Source: Hyperoplus lanceolatus (lineage: Eukaryota; Chordata; Actinopteri; Uranoscopiformes; Ammodytidae). From it: a DNA stretch of 64,000 nt. The stretch is taken from assembly GCA_026929865.2 (NCBI GenBank), contig CM049397.1:30282698-30346697 (forward strand), written 5' to 3'. A model generated the notes under the pieces. That model saw nothing but the letters and a program-made list of their open reading frames with translations. It did not search any database and was not told the DNA's origin. Both the position numbers and the translations under genes were made by a program. Shown here piece by piece: positions 1-61,560 of this stretch (the stretch's first letter is position 1; each line of letters begins with the position of its first letter).

Positions 1-73
1 ACGCATTCGCCTCGTAGAATTCACTAAAGAGACAAAACCAGCGTTATAGTCACTGTCACTGACAAAAGACTTG

Positions 74-289
74 CTTAAAGGTGCAGTGTGTAATAAAGCT
101 GTGTCTTGGGGTCATCTAGTGGTGAAAAATCCAGTTTGTAACACTCTGTGCCTACCCCATCTGTATTGAGAATTTACAGAAGCTACGGTGGCCTTCAAGG
201 ACAAAAAGCTAGTGAGTAAAGTTGGCATTCTACCAAGTCTGTTCTGAAAAACGTCAATTCCATTTACACACTGACTGCACCTTTTAAAC
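74..289. repeat. MITE-like inverted-repeat element in a rufy3 intron
   Basis: Left end ttaaaggtgcagtgtgtaa and right end ttacacactgactgcacctttt are imperfect inverted repeats enclosing about 215 bp with no coding potential. The aaaggtgcagtgtg terminus is a common fish MITE type. The rest of 1-382 shows nothing else. Confidence 0.6.
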
Positions 290-382
290 GTGACTAAACA
301 TTTAGAAAAGGGGATTTTATCATGACACCACAATGCCAAATGTTTCATTCTTGGGCGTGGACACTGTGAGATCCCAACACAC

Positions 383-484
383 CCGAGCAGGTCCTTTCTG
401 TTGATGATGGTCTTCATGTAGTCAGAGAGTTTCTTCTGCATCAGGGCCAGTCGTAACCAGGCGCGCCCTCTTCCTAGAGGAGTT
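383..484 (-). CDS. rufy3: rufy3 exon 4, RUN domain
   Basis: 102 bp, phase 2 to phase 2, acceptor taatatccag. It encodes [19 protein letters not shown] and [13 protein letters not shown], a core RUN segment. The donor GG|gtgtgt is a weak consensus. This is the last rufy3 exon visible before the left edge; the next exon should encode the EFYExNALMMEEE segment. Confidence 0.92.
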
Positions 485-1346
485 CTGGATATTAAACACA
501 GGAGATTTAGACTCAGATACTGTACATTTAAAGTTCAACAAATAAAAAAAAAAACAATAATCTTCACTAATCAAGGACCAAATTTTAAACGCACAATATG
601 TTATATTCTGCCGCTAGGGGGGCTTACGTACAATAGCCAAAGATTGAGTTTGATGACGTCATGGATCATGGGAAACAGCTTATTTATATTGTCAACAAAT
701 CAAGGTATGTATCTTTTTTCATATTTACCATTTAAAAATGTAAAAACAAAGTTTATAAAAAATATAGTTTATGACTGATATGAGGGGAACTTTGTCTGCC
801 TTCTTTACAAAAATAATAATACGTTTCAAGCAGATTGATAAGATCCTGAGGGACCTATGAAAAACAAATACATTAAATAGATTGTAAAAAGGGGTAGCTG
901 TTATGAGTAATGCTTCAACCAACCTACACCTTTTCGGTCAGTATTGAGTATAAACAACAACACTGTATGAATAAAGATGACACCTAATTTTATATTTTTA
1001 TTTTTAGTAATTATGTTATGTAGGGGTGTCACTGTACAATGGCTGACCCTGCGCAATGACCCCCTCAGAAGTGCAAATCTTAAGAGGGGATACGCTAAAA
1101 GACAAATGCAATGTGCCCTGTGTACAATTGACTAATTTACTTACTCACTTATTTATGTTGTGTAATGTGTATCTACTGTATATGATCAAACTGAACTAAA
1201 CTAAACCCTAGTGACTGGACTGACTTGAGGCCGGGCAGGTCTTTCACGCTGGCGGTGATCTCTCCGGCCTCGGGCGTTAACTTCTCCACCAGCTCCAGAG
1301 CGCCCCAGAACGACTTGTTCTGCCCCAGGAAGGTCTTCTTGGCTGA

Positions 1347-1399
<53 letters not shown>

Positions 1400-3290
1400 G
1401 TGAGTGATTTGATTGTACACTTTTATATAAGCTCCATCTCAAATTTCAATTTCCAAGTGCTTCATATTATGCAACTTTTTTAAAATTTGACTTGTGCGGT
1501 ACGTACTTTTCAAGCCGTGTTTGAGACAGTGCTCCATCACCACAAAGAACTGCTGGAGAGGCGCGTAGTCCGAGTCCAGCGTGCGGCCTAGGTTTAGGGC
1601 CGACTCGATCAGGCCCTTGATGCTCAGTTTGGCCATGTTCATCAAGTTAAGCCTCTCGATTGCAATGGGGTCCTTTGGGTCTAAAAACAAACACAGAAAA
1701 AGCTCCTTATAGATCTCTGTGTATTGACACTAACAGTGGGGATGACGCATGAGGTAAACAGCTGACAGGGAAGAAATACATCTTTAGTTGGTTCTATTTT
1801 ACCTTCAATACTGGAAGACATTTTCCAGGAAGCAAAATGAACGTAGTTTTTAACCGAAATAAAATAAGATGATAAAACCGACCTGTTTGTTAGAAAGTTG
1901 GAAAAGAAGAAACACTTATCTTTTATATGCAAATTTGAAAAACCAAAAGACAGCAAATCCTTGTATAAACTGGGGTAGCTACAGTAGGCCCCCTTTGTTT
2001 ACATGACAGTTAACAGAGCCAAGACTGTATATTCAAATCAGATGTTTCCCCCCCATTGCACACACAGTAAGGACATTACTAGTGGATTGTGAGGAGATAT
2101 ATTCACTTAGTTTGACAAAAAGTGATTTTGACAAATGAAATATCCTGAATTCCAGATAATCAACACAATTATCTAACTCAAGACACATTAAAAGATGTTA
2201 TATCTGACAGTAGCACGATTAAATAAACGTTCCCTTCCTTGTCTGATAATGCCTCTCTGTAGAATCAAAAAGCTGCATGTAGAAATGCTGCATTGTTGAA
2301 TTTGTCTGGAAAAAATGTCTAAGCTGCCCCCTCCCTTCTCCCAGGAATAACCCCAGTCCCACCACCGTGTCTGCTGTGTGCTGGGAGAAGGCGTGGCAAC
2401 TGGCAAGGAATTAGGAAGTAAGTCGGCAGATTCAGTCTGTTGCCCATCAAGTTAACAAGCAGAAAACTACATTTCATACAGCAGTTATTTGAGGCATGAG
2501 ATTAAAATATCTAGATTTAGTCGTGTCCCAAATGAATCAATGAATATGTAAACAAGGCGTTTAAAAGCAGCACGAAAGCAGTTTAGCACAAGTAGTCCCA
2601 TGATTATTGCACCTTAATAAAGATTCTCAATACAAGGTGGGACAGTGTTTGATTGTGTTTAGTTTGGTGATAGCTCTCGCCTCTCTGTAAACCCTATTTG
2701 AATTTGCTTATAAGTTAGTTTGCTGAAGGGCTAATACATTCTCACTGTAAAACAACCGTCACTTCCTGGTTCCTTAGCTTATCTACTAGCATTCGCAATA
2801 GCATTATTAGCATCATTTCTGCTGTATAGCTCAGATAAATCCATCATGACACAGCTCAAACTGTGGACACATCAGCACCGTTCACTAGATGAAATCACAC
2901 AAGATTCCCCCTAGACGCTACACCTTACCACGCCCTCACAGACAGACAGAGAGAGAGAGAGATAATATTTACTTTATTTTACTATTATTTATTCACTTTA
3001 ATTTAAATTGCCATTATTGAATTGTACTTGTAAGTCGTTGCCTGTAAAAATGTGTGCTGTTTTATATACTACATTGTTTGCATGATCTTATATATCATAT
3101 TGTACATTTGTACTCAGCATATCATTATGTTTAGTCCTACATATTGTCCTGATTGTTTCTGTTTTGTTATATTATTATACTATTTACGGCAATAGTCATA
3201 ATGCCAATAAAGCTAGTTGAATTGCATTAAATTGAGATAGAGAGAGAGACATACAGAGAGAGAGAGAGAGAGAGAGCGACAGACAGACAC

Positions 3291-3334
<44 letters not shown>

Positions 3335-5312
3335 AGTGAAACGGAGAGAAAGACAGACAGGGAGAGAGAGAGAAACAGAGAGAAAGAGAGAGAGAGAATA
3401 TCACACCATGGGCCCTCCTCGTACTAAAAACGCCGGAGCTGAAAATCTAAAATCCTAAAACTGTCCCCCATTGTACCTTCATGTGCGGGCTCTGGGTCGG
3501 GGGTGAGGGAGATATCGTTGAGCTCGCGCAGGCACAGCCACTCGCCGTCGACAGACACGCGGAAGTTACAGAGATAAATGGTCTCGCGGGCGGCCTGCGT
3601 GATCTTGTCCGTGGTGGGAGTCGGGGTCTCGCTCTGGGGCGTTAGATCAGACATGATGACGATGACTCAGCAAAATCTTAAACCACACCAGCCAGAATGG
3701 GGAGGTTGGGGACAGGGTGGGGGGGGGGGGAGAAAAAGGTGCACAAGCTTTTGTTTCCGGGAACCAGCGAAAAGGCACAGGGCAGTTTGGCAGACTCCCC
3801 CCCACACCACGCAAAAAGAATATTACAATCGTATGGATCGAAAGTGCATCAAAACAAAGCAGATACAAGGCCTAGACGGTGGGGGGGTGTGTAGGCCTTT
3901 AGCAGGTGATCATAAAAAGGCTGCTGCTTATTCTATTACTTCTTCTCTCCTCTTTATTCCTGCTGCATCCTTCTGTTCCTCCTGGCTACAGCTGAGAGAG
4001 AGAGAGAGTGTTGAGGAAAAATACCCAAGCACCACCACACCACCTCCTCCTTCCCTCCTCCTTCGAAAAGCCCTTGTTATCCCTTTTAGTGCAGCCCGGG
4101 TAGAGGGGGTAGAGACAGACAGAGGGTGGATTTTTAAAATGCAAGAGAGCAGCACCGTGCTCAAGAAGAAGAAGAAGAAGAAAAATATATATAAATCCCA
4201 GCCTCGCTCCAGTCGGTCTTGCTTGCTGTGAATGGCCTGTCTGCCTGTCTGCCTGCCTGTGCACCGCAGTGAATGCACTGAGTGACTGAATGACTGGATG
4301 GATGGGGATGGGGATGGGGATGGGTGGGTGTCGACCAAGATGGCTGCCACTGGTGCTGGCTACAGCAACACATTAGTCACGTGAGCAGATGGTGCATGCG
4401 TAAAAAAAAAAAAAAAGAAAGGAGGAGAGAGAGGGGAGGGAGGAGGAGGGGTCCCTGGAGTGACACAGCCAATGCTAATGATGCAGCAGAGGACTTGTCT
4501 GTGTCTCGAGCCTCTACAGTGTGTCCTGAACTGAAACACAGGCCTGTTATTTGATTAATGAGCAAGAACAACGAGGGTTATGATGAGGTTTATAAGGCCT
4601 AAGTTCCTATGTGGTAATGGTTATTATGTTGTTTTAATTCTTATATGGGAAAAGCATCGTTTTAAAATCAGATTTGTAAGTTTTCTACAGGCACATAATT
4701 AAAAAAAACACATTTAATATTGTTGAGCAGATGATATTTAGGGGAATACAATAGGTGCTTTTAGAGGAAGAAAAAAATACACAAAACAGCTAGAGTTGGA
4801 CCTTTTAATCAGTTGGTCAATTAATGGCATTTTGAGATAATTGGCAACATCCGATATCTATGCTTAGGACAAGGCTAATTAAAAAAAATAGTAATAATAA
4901 TGTCTGACGAATTGTCAGTGTGGCTGTGGAGCAATGTTAGAATATTTACATTTTTTATTCCAAAAGTTAACCCTTTATTTTATTTTAATTATTTATATAT
5001 GGCTGGACAGAAGTCCCGTATAGCAATATTTTACACAGTCGAGTCTACATTTATTTAAGAAATGTTAACTTAAGTTGAATTTTGTTTCTATTTTTTTTAT
5101 ATATTAAATATAAAAAATCATAATAACAAATTTATATTGGTATTATATACACACAATTTAAACAAAGCAACTTACATTGCAACATTTGTAAATGTGGTCA
5201 AAATCAGTGACCAAGCAACTATCCATTCACTATCCATTTCACTCAGCTACAGATTTATTAAAGAATTTAAGTAGTTATGTGTTGACTGCGGAGCCTTAAT
5301 AACCAGGAAAAG

Positions 5313-5377
<65 letters not shown>

Positions 5378-6153
5378 GCTACAGTCTTGATTTATTTTCT
5401 GTTCAATTAAAGCAGCAAACAACTGTAATAACTCCATGCTTTAGTTAATTGATGTGAACTGTGGTTGACATTGACAATATAACAATATAATGTATAATGT
5501 ATAATCAAACTACGACCAATCCACCGTTTACAACAGAAACCAGACGCGATTGCAAATTCATGACTCCAGTCTGTCAAAACAGCACATGACAAGAAATCTA
5601 CAGGAATTCTCACGAGTTGTTTACCTATTAAAATGACCAACGTTTAGGTGTTCTTTCAAACATACTGGATAGCAATTTGATGATGACAATAAACTAACAA
5701 GATAGTTAATGTTATGTTTAACCTTCCTAACGTCAGTAAAGTGAGCTCTTGACATTTTTTCCAGTTTTTTCACAAGGAAGTTGTTAAGTTTCAGAAGTTA
5801 GCTATCAACAATAACAAGCTAACGACGCTAGCATATGATGCCGTGGGTGCTCTAAGTAAAAACAGTTATGAATGAGGATCATATTTAGGTAGTTGTGACT
5901 TTAATACAGTTGGTTAACACTTACTTCGTCGCTTGGACTCGATTCTTTCGATCTTGAAGTCATATTGTCGGAGTGGAGTGGGTGACAGTGAGCCAGCTTT
6001 CCCAAATCTCAAGTTGGACGAGTTTAAAGCCTCCTTGAAGTAAATCACCGAGGTGGGAGAGAGAGTGTCATCGTGTCCGTTTTCATCCGAAGAATTTCGT
6101 CTCTCTGAACTTTGTGACACCGACGCCGCAGGATCAAACCCCGGCTCCGCCAT
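383..6153 (-). CDS. rufy3: rufy3, RUN and FYVE domain containing protein 3 (5' part of the gene)
   Basis: RUFY-family proteins are cytosolic adaptors with an N-terminal RUN domain and C-terminal coiled coils. RUFY3 acts in neuronal polarity and axon growth and in lysosome positioning as an effector of small GTPases (family knowledge). Here the gene is read on the minus strand. The exons are 5925-6153 or 3477-3654 (alternative starts), then 1507-1680, 1225-1342 and 383-484, all with GT/AG borders and matching phases (1, 1, 2, 2). The shared exons contain the RUN-start signature [16 protein letters not shown], then [49 protein letters not shown] and [20 protein letters not shown]. These match my recollection of vertebrate RUFY3 closely, and better than RUFY1 or RUFY2. 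The rest of the RUN domain and the coiled coils lie beyond the left edge. The gene is divergent from slc4a4. Confidence 0.93.
485..1224. other. rufy3 intron, no gene seen
   Basis: AT-rich intron. It contains a palindromic TGACGTCA (CRE-like) at about 654-661, next to sequence that looks repeat-derived. No exon or RNA gene is visible. Confidence 0.6.
1225..1342 (-). CDS. rufy3: rufy3 exon 3, RUN domain
   Basis: 118 bp, phase 1 to phase 2. The acceptor ctgtcttcag sits directly against a (GACA/TGTC)n microsatellite (1347-1400), so the polypyrimidine tract is partly microsatellite. The exon encodes [20 protein letters not shown] and [10 protein letters not shown]. The donor is AA|gtcagt, slightly non-consensus at +3. 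Confidence 0.92.
1347..1400. repeat. (GACA)n microsatellite
   Basis: About 13 tandem gaca units. On the rufy3 strand it reads (TGTC)n and runs to within a few bases of the exon 3 acceptor. Confidence 0.95.
1507..1680 (-). CDS. rufy3: rufy3 exon 2, start of RUN domain
   Basis: 174 bp, phase 1 to phase 1, preceded by the acceptor gtttgtttttag and followed by A|gtacgt. It encodes [20 protein letters not shown] and continues to HCLKHGLK, the first helices of the RUN domain that binds small GTPases. Confidence 0.93.
1681..3476. other. rufy3 intron with MITE fragment and GA-rich repeats
   Basis: 1968-2160 resembles the middle and right part of the family seen complete at 24068-24422 (gtaggccccctttgtttacat, ggattgtgaggagatat). 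3236-3398 is a long GA-rich simple-repeat field. No exon is visible. Confidence 0.65.
3477..3654 (-). CDS. rufy3: rufy3 first coding exon of the short isoform
   Basis: 59 codons plus one base, starting [20 protein letters not shown] and containing [19 protein letters not shown] and [16 protein letters not shown]. This matches the classic RUFY3 N-terminus. The donor is GAAG|gtacaa. G+AC across the junction gives Asp, so the protein continues [15 protein letters not shown], as in other vertebrates, where the equivalent joint is HE-DPN. A different in-frame start is not needed: this Met is the family start. Confidence 0.93.
3655..5924. other. Upstream region of the short rufy3 isoform / intron of the long one
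   Basis: On the rufy3 strand 3655-4400 would be promoter and 5'UTR of the short isoform. It holds purine/pyrimidine runs and, at about 4337-4347, a CCATCTTGG motif resembling a YY1 site. (TCTA)n microsatellite at 5312-5374. No other exon is seen. Confidence 0.5.
5925..6153 (-). CDS. rufy3: rufy3 alternative first coding exon (long N-terminus)
   Basis: The ATG complement is at 6151-6153 and the reading frame gives 76 codons plus one base. It starts [19 protein letters not shown], is rich in Ser and acidic residues, and ends in the basic stretch [11 protein letters not shown]. The donor is gtaagt, just after position 5925. The phase-1 end joins exon 1507-1680 in frame (A+AC gives Asn), exactly as the 3477 exon does, so the two are mutually exclusive first exons. 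The assignment rests on strand, phase and position; I do not recall this N-terminus from a database. The GC-richer sequence upstream (6154-6460) is a plausible promoter and 5'UTR. Confidence 0.72.
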
Positions 6154-7513
6154 CCTCCAACCGCCAAACCTCCAACCTCCTCTCTCCTGTCAAACCAACT
6201 ACTCACTTCATGTGACAACGGTCAGCTAAGCTAGGTGCGGCTAGCAGCTAATGCCAAGAGACAAAAAAAATCGATAGCCCGATCAGTTTTAACGTCAAAA
6301 TCCCTCCTGTAATCGCTCAGCCTTTCGTTACGTCCTCCGCAGCGTCCTCTTGATCCGGAAATAGTTAGTCATTAGCATTTTTGTTGGTCAAATCGGGTAA
6401 AATCTGTGGCTAATTCTAATTCCGCGAGAGTTAGCGCGTAGTTTCCAGCGGTACAGCAAATCAGCAAATCAGTTCACATGACCAGAGAGAGTGCAAGTGA
6501 AGGTAGATGGGTTCTAAGCAGTAGCTCCACGATTGAGGCCCAACCAAAAAAAACAGAGCCCCCTGGAATAGAGCTCCCATGATTCATTGCGGTTACCGGC
6601 GCTCCTGTGCCTCTCCTGTGTCTAAAGAGTCTCTGGTTCCCTTTACGGCCTACATCATAGATAGTAAATAATAGGCCTACATTCAGAAATAGCGTTGCTT
6701 GCTGGATACTGATCAAACATTTACGAAAAAACAATACTTTTGGACGACTTGTAGCTAATTAGATTTCTGAATTATATTATTAAAAGCAATAGATGATAAG
6801 CAATAGATAGATAGGGCTGTTTTAGAGGTGCAGTAACAAATGTTCCTCAACAAATAAAATTGTTGTCAAGCCGTGTTGGTGTCTGTTCGGTGCTTGAATT
6901 TTCTGCCTGTTGAAATCTATGGTTGACATGTACAGTTCATTGAGGGACGAAAGAAGAACACCACTGTTACATTTACAGAGCCTGCAGTTACAAAACCTCA
7001 TAATAATCAATAAACATTTATTTTGAGGCACCTAGAACCAATTATGTTTCTAAAAAAAACTGTGGGCCCTGCTGCTGCAAACAAAAACAGTGAAACAGTA
7101 GACTAACTTTTCAGAATGCTTTCTTCAAACAGTGATCGAGGGAAAGTTTGTTTAGAATATATCTGAGAAAATGTTCACTTCTCTGACACACCCAAACTGA
7201 CATAGTGCACCTTTAATAATTTTTACCTTTAGTTTTTGTTTCCTACAGATACCTGTAGTTAAAATTGTCACTGAATTAAAAGTGCAATATTTCACTCTGA
7301 AAGATAACCGAACACCACCATCTGCTGGTGACATCATAATTTACCATGTGACCGAGGTGAAACTGAAAGTAAACTTTGACATTGTTGACGGGTGCTGAGA
7401 CTCCATAGGGAGTGACACCTCTGCTGGAAAACACACATTTGGAATATATTTAGTAGAAAAAAAGAGACTGTAACTGGGTGAGTCCTGCTACTGAAAGATA
7501 AATTCAATATCAA
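6154..7513. other. Intergenic region, rufy3 promoter side, with a MITE
   Basis: 6154-6460 is GC-richer, TATA-less sequence immediately upstream of the long rufy3 start. 6826-7217 resembles the family at 29511-29884: shared tttacagagcctg, gggccctgctgctg, tcacttctctgacacaccca and a terminal cacctttaa. No gene is seen. Confidence 0.6.
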
Positions 7514-7536
7514 ATGGCTGAGAAAGTTGCTCTTAA

Positions 7537-7798
7537 AGGCCTACTTCGTACTTTGTAAATATTACTGTGATGTCCCAGTAAAAGACATCCCAGTAATATT
7601 TACAAAGTAAGTTTTTTTTTAACCCTATATTTCTCTTTCTGTGTTGTCACGAGATAGAGAAATATAGGGTTAAAAAAACACTCTTTCTGCCTTTTCTCAG
7701 GCTAGGATGAACCGATTTCAATTTTTTTTCGCACATTTATACTACATAGGATCTCAGAATTCAGTAAATCTTCATATTCAAACCGGTGAAGTAGGCCT
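7537..7798 (-). mobile_element. TTAA-flanked MITE (piggyBac/Kolobok type) inside the TRIM pseudogene
   Basis: Flanked by TTAA duplications at 7533-7536 and 7799-7802. The termini aggcctacttc / gaagtaggcct are perfect 11-bp inverted repeats. It shares gatcctatgtagtataaatg, aaatcggttca and gcctgagaaaaggcag (read on the minus strand) with 45749-46069 and 56036-56350. It contains two internal palindromes, 7548-7610 and 7620-7674. Confidence 0.9.
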
Positions 7799-8324
7799 TT
7801 AAGGGAAGTTTCCTGGAGTGCCCGGTGTGTCTAGAGACGTTCAGAGATCCTGTGTCTCTAAGATGCGGCCGCAGCTTCTGTTCAAGCTGCCTGCAAATAT
7901 CCTGGAAAAAAGCTGAAAACAAAACCTGTCCCATTTGTAGAAGGAAATCCTCAAAGGATTTTCCATTTGTGAACTTTGCACTAAAGGATCTGTCTGACTC
8001 TTTTGCTGGGAGGCTGAACATTGGCTCATCCCAGAGTGCAAAGGGAGAGGAGAATGTGGAGGTGGTATGTAGTAAACATCCAGAAGAGCCTACACTGTTC
8101 TGTGAGGACGAGCAGAGAGCTGTGTGTCCTGCCTGTGAGCCTTCTCTCCACCAGAGTCACAAGGTGGTTCCTGTAGAACAAGCAGTCAGTGGCCTGAAGG
8201 ACCAGCTGAAATCTGACTTAAAGTCTCTACAGGACAAGAGGGACAAATACAAACAAGTGAAGAAATCCTACAATGAAGTGGTTCAACACTCCAAGAAGCA
8301 GCTGTTGTCCACAGAGAGGCAGAT

Positions 8325-9115
8325 TAGTTAGTTAGTTAGTTAGTTTATTCGTCAAATGCACAACATAACAGGCAAGCAGTCATAGCTGGCAATGAAATTT
8401 TTGTGTTCCAAGCTCTCCTCAATAATGCAACAATAAAAAATTTAAAAATAGTATAGAGTATATAGAGTAAAAGAGTAACAACGTATAGTGCAATAAGAAC
8501 CAAATTTTAGATAAAATAAACCTAGAATATATGTACAGTATATATACATACACATACATACACACACATACACATATATATACATACACATACATATATA
8601 TATATACATATACATACATACATATATATACATACACACATACACAAACATGTAAACATGTATGTAAAGAATACATATATATATATATAAGTGTCTCAGA
8701 CAGCAGTTAAGGGACTTGCGGAGTTCAACATTCTTGTGCTGCTCGGAAAAAAGCTGTTCTTGAACCTGGTGGTTCAGGTTTTGATGCTCCGATACCGTCT
8801 GCCTGACGGTAGCAGAGTGAACAGTTCCTGGCTAGGGTGGCTGTGGTCGTTGAGAATGCGCTGTGCTTTTCTCCATCATCTTCGGGTGTAGAGATCATGT
8901 ATGGATGGCAGATCAGACCTGGTGATGTGCTGTGCGGTTTTCACGACCCTCTGCAGAGCTTTACGGTCGCGGTCGTTGCAGTTTCCATACCAGCTGGTGA
9001 TACAGCCGGTCAGGATGCTCTCGATGGAGCATCGGTAAAAGTTGCAGAGTATTCTGGAGCCCATACCGAACCTTCTCAGTCTGCGGAGGAAGAAGAGCCG
9101 CTGTCTTGCTGCCTT
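8325..9115 (-). mobile_element. 5'-truncated L2-like LINE inserted in the TRIM pseudogene
   Basis: On the minus strand 9064-8876 encodes FYRCSIESILTGCITSWYGN and KALQRVVKTAQHI, the conserved C-terminal end of L2/CR1-clade reverse-transcriptase polyproteins. The element ends in a (AACT)n tail at 8325-8345 and is flanked by a short agat duplication (8321-8324 and 9116-9119). An AT/CA-rich stretch at 8520-8690 is in its 3'UTR. Confidence 0.88.
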
Positions 9116-9992
9116 AGATCAGAGCAGAGTTCAACAAGCTCCAGCAGTTCCTGAAAGAGGAAGAGGAGTCCAGACTGGCAGCTCTGAGGGAGGAAGAGGA
9201 GCAGAAGGGGAAGACTCTCGGCAGAGAGATGAAGATGATTGAAGAGCAGATCTCCTCTCTGTCAGACAGTATCTCTACTGTTGAAGAAGAGCTGCAGAAA
9301 CACAACGTGCCATTCCTCAGCAGTTATAAAGTCACTCAGACCAGAGCCAGAGTCCAGAGCTCAGTGTCAGATCCACAGCTGGTCTCTGGAGCTCTGATAG
9401 ATGTGGCCAAACACCTGGGCAACCTGTCCTTCAGGGTCTGGGAGAAGATGAAGGAGAAGGTCCACTTCAGTCAGACTTCAGACCCAAACACTGCAGCCCA
9501 CTCTCTCTATCTGTCTGATGATCTGACCAGTGTGAGACATGGAGACACAAAGCAGCAGCTTCCTGACAATCCAGAGAGATGCACTAAGTATGCCATTGTT
9601 CTTGGCTCTGAGGGCTTCAGCTCAGGGTAACACAGCTGGGAGGTGGAGGTGGGAGACCATCGTAGCTAGTAGGTTTGGCTAAAGAGTCAGTTGACAGGAA
9701 GGGGGAGAAATTTGTCTCGCCAGAATGTGGGATCTGGTGTTTGCATCATCTTGATGGAAGATACAATAATGGAGCTGGTAAGACCTTCACATTGAAGAGT
9801 CTCCAGAGGATCAGAGTCCAGCTGGACTATGACAGGGGGGAGGTGTCCTTCTGCCACCCTGAAGACATGACTCACATCTACACTCACAGAGACACTTTCA
9901 CTGAGAAACTCTTCCCATTTTTCGGTATTGGAAGGGTTGGTGATGCTGAAACTGTTGATATCAAAATCTGTCAAGCTGATTCTTGTTATTGA

Positions 9993-10442
9993 TGTGCAGG
10001 AATTTAAAGCGAGACACTGCAGGTGAATAGGGTGAAAAATGAACCTAGATGCCAGTTGATTAGGAAGATTAAAACAATTATCATTAATATAAGCATTTTT
10101 GTTCAGAAATGTTTGAATAAATATGCAAATTTGGCAATATCTAACTGATTAATTGTTTTTAAATTTGCATCTAAAAATCATAAACCTAGATAAAGCCAGA
10201 GTTGTAATCGTAATTTCATGTTTACAACTTAGTGTCCAAAGCTTTAAAGTAATTAACAGCATTGTCCTTATGTTTTAAGTACAAAATGTATCACACATCC
10301 GACAGTTAACAGCAAATGAACAAATCCTCTAACCTTTAGAATTATGGAAAGTACTTTAGAGGTTGATTATAAATAACTAATGATGAGCTAATGGTTGTAT
10401 AGGAGAAATGTGCTGACGCGAACAGACAAGGTTTATTAAAAC
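9993..10442. other. Intergenic, nothing recognised
   Basis: AT-rich sequence after the SPRY stop codon. Its first ~150 bp (gcgagacactgcagg...) resemble 25843-26000, so part is an interspersed repeat. No gene is visible. Confidence 0.5.
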
Positions 10443-10832
10443 TAGGGCTGTCAAATTAACGCGTTAATTTCGATTAATTAATCACAGAAAAATTAACGCG
10501 ATTAAAAAAATTATCGCAGATTAATTGCACTTCTATAATGCCCTTTGACCCGGTGCAAAAGTGGTGCGTAGCTGCACCGAGCTGCACCTGAAGCAGACAC
10601 AGCCCGCGCGGGTGAAAGGGAGAAAAGTAAAGAGAGAAGCAGGGGGCCGAGGGCTCTATAGACGGTTTAATAAGCATGAAGGTAGGAAGACATCTTACTT
10701 TATTCTCCGCAGCCAGTGTCTGTGCATTATTGATTTAGTGGGTGCAACAATGTAGCCTAGGTTCAAAACAGTATCTCTCAATCGTTCTCCCCGTGTCTCA
10801 ATTTTGTTTGCAAGCTGTCTCGTCGTCCGCGT

Positions 10833-10928
<96 letters not shown>

Positions 10929-11194
10929 GCGTGCGTGTGTGTGTCTCTCAATATTTTTGCCTGCGAGTACGACGATGGTGAATGAATCGGCATAAGCATC
11001 TGTGGCAGTGCAGCGCTGTCTGTTGTGGAGACAGAAGTTACGAGAGACGGAGAGAGAGAGAGAGAGACTAGCAGGCTATACAGCTGTTTATAAACAGGTA
11101 TAAAAGTGTCATAAAAGTATGTGATTAATTTAGATTAATTAATCACAGACCCTGTAATTAATTAGATTAATTTTTTAATCGCTTGACAGCCCTA
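10443..11194. mobile_element. hAT-type non-autonomous transposon
   Basis: The termini tagggctgtcaa / ttgacagcccta are inverted, with a perfect 8-bp target duplication attaaaac at 10435-10442 and 11195-11202. Subterminal taacgcg and gattaattaatcac repeats are characteristic of a widespread vertebrate hAT MITE. It carries an internal (GT)n tract at 10837-10944 and no transposase. Confidence 0.93.
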
Positions 11195-11202
11195 ATTAAA
11201 AC

Positions 11203-61560
<50,358 letters not shown>

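Larger units (their letters stand above)
7514..9992 (+). pseudogene. Disrupted TRIM (RING/B-box/coiled-coil/PRY-SPRY) E3 ubiquitin-ligase-like gene
   Basis: TRIM proteins are RING-type E3 ubiquitin ligases, expanded in fish and often antiviral. All parts are here in order on one strand without introns. The start codon is at 7514 (MAEKVAL). The RING is at about 7810-7980 (CPVC, CSSC, CPIC), but the metal-ligand His of the usual CxH motif reads Arg (CGRSFC). The B-box is at 8068-8165 (CSKH, CPAC, HQSH intact). The coiled coil spans 8190-8324 and 9120-9400, and PRY-SPRY 9480-9992 (GKTFTLKSLQRIRVQLDYD, TDTF-type end). Lesions: a MITE at 7537-7798, a LINE at 8325-9115, a stop at 9628 just before HSWEVEVGDH, and a frameshift with two more stops near 9665. 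The ATG-to-RING frame is continuous if the MITE is ignored, so the intact ancestor was one reading frame. It is either an intronless TRIM or an old retrocopy. Confidence 0.9.

Noticed and set aside
654..661. Palindromic CRE (TGACGTCA)
   Set aside because: A single motif inside an intron in probably repeat-derived sequence; no support for regulatory use.
3578..4231. 217-codon plus-strand open frame opposite the rufy3 start
   Set aside because: Antisense to the real exon, low-complexity (polyLys, Gly runs) and no family resemblance.
8876..9064. Minus-strand frame with reverse-transcriptase-like residues
   Set aside because: Not a gene: it is the 3' end of the LINE inserted in the TRIM pseudogene.
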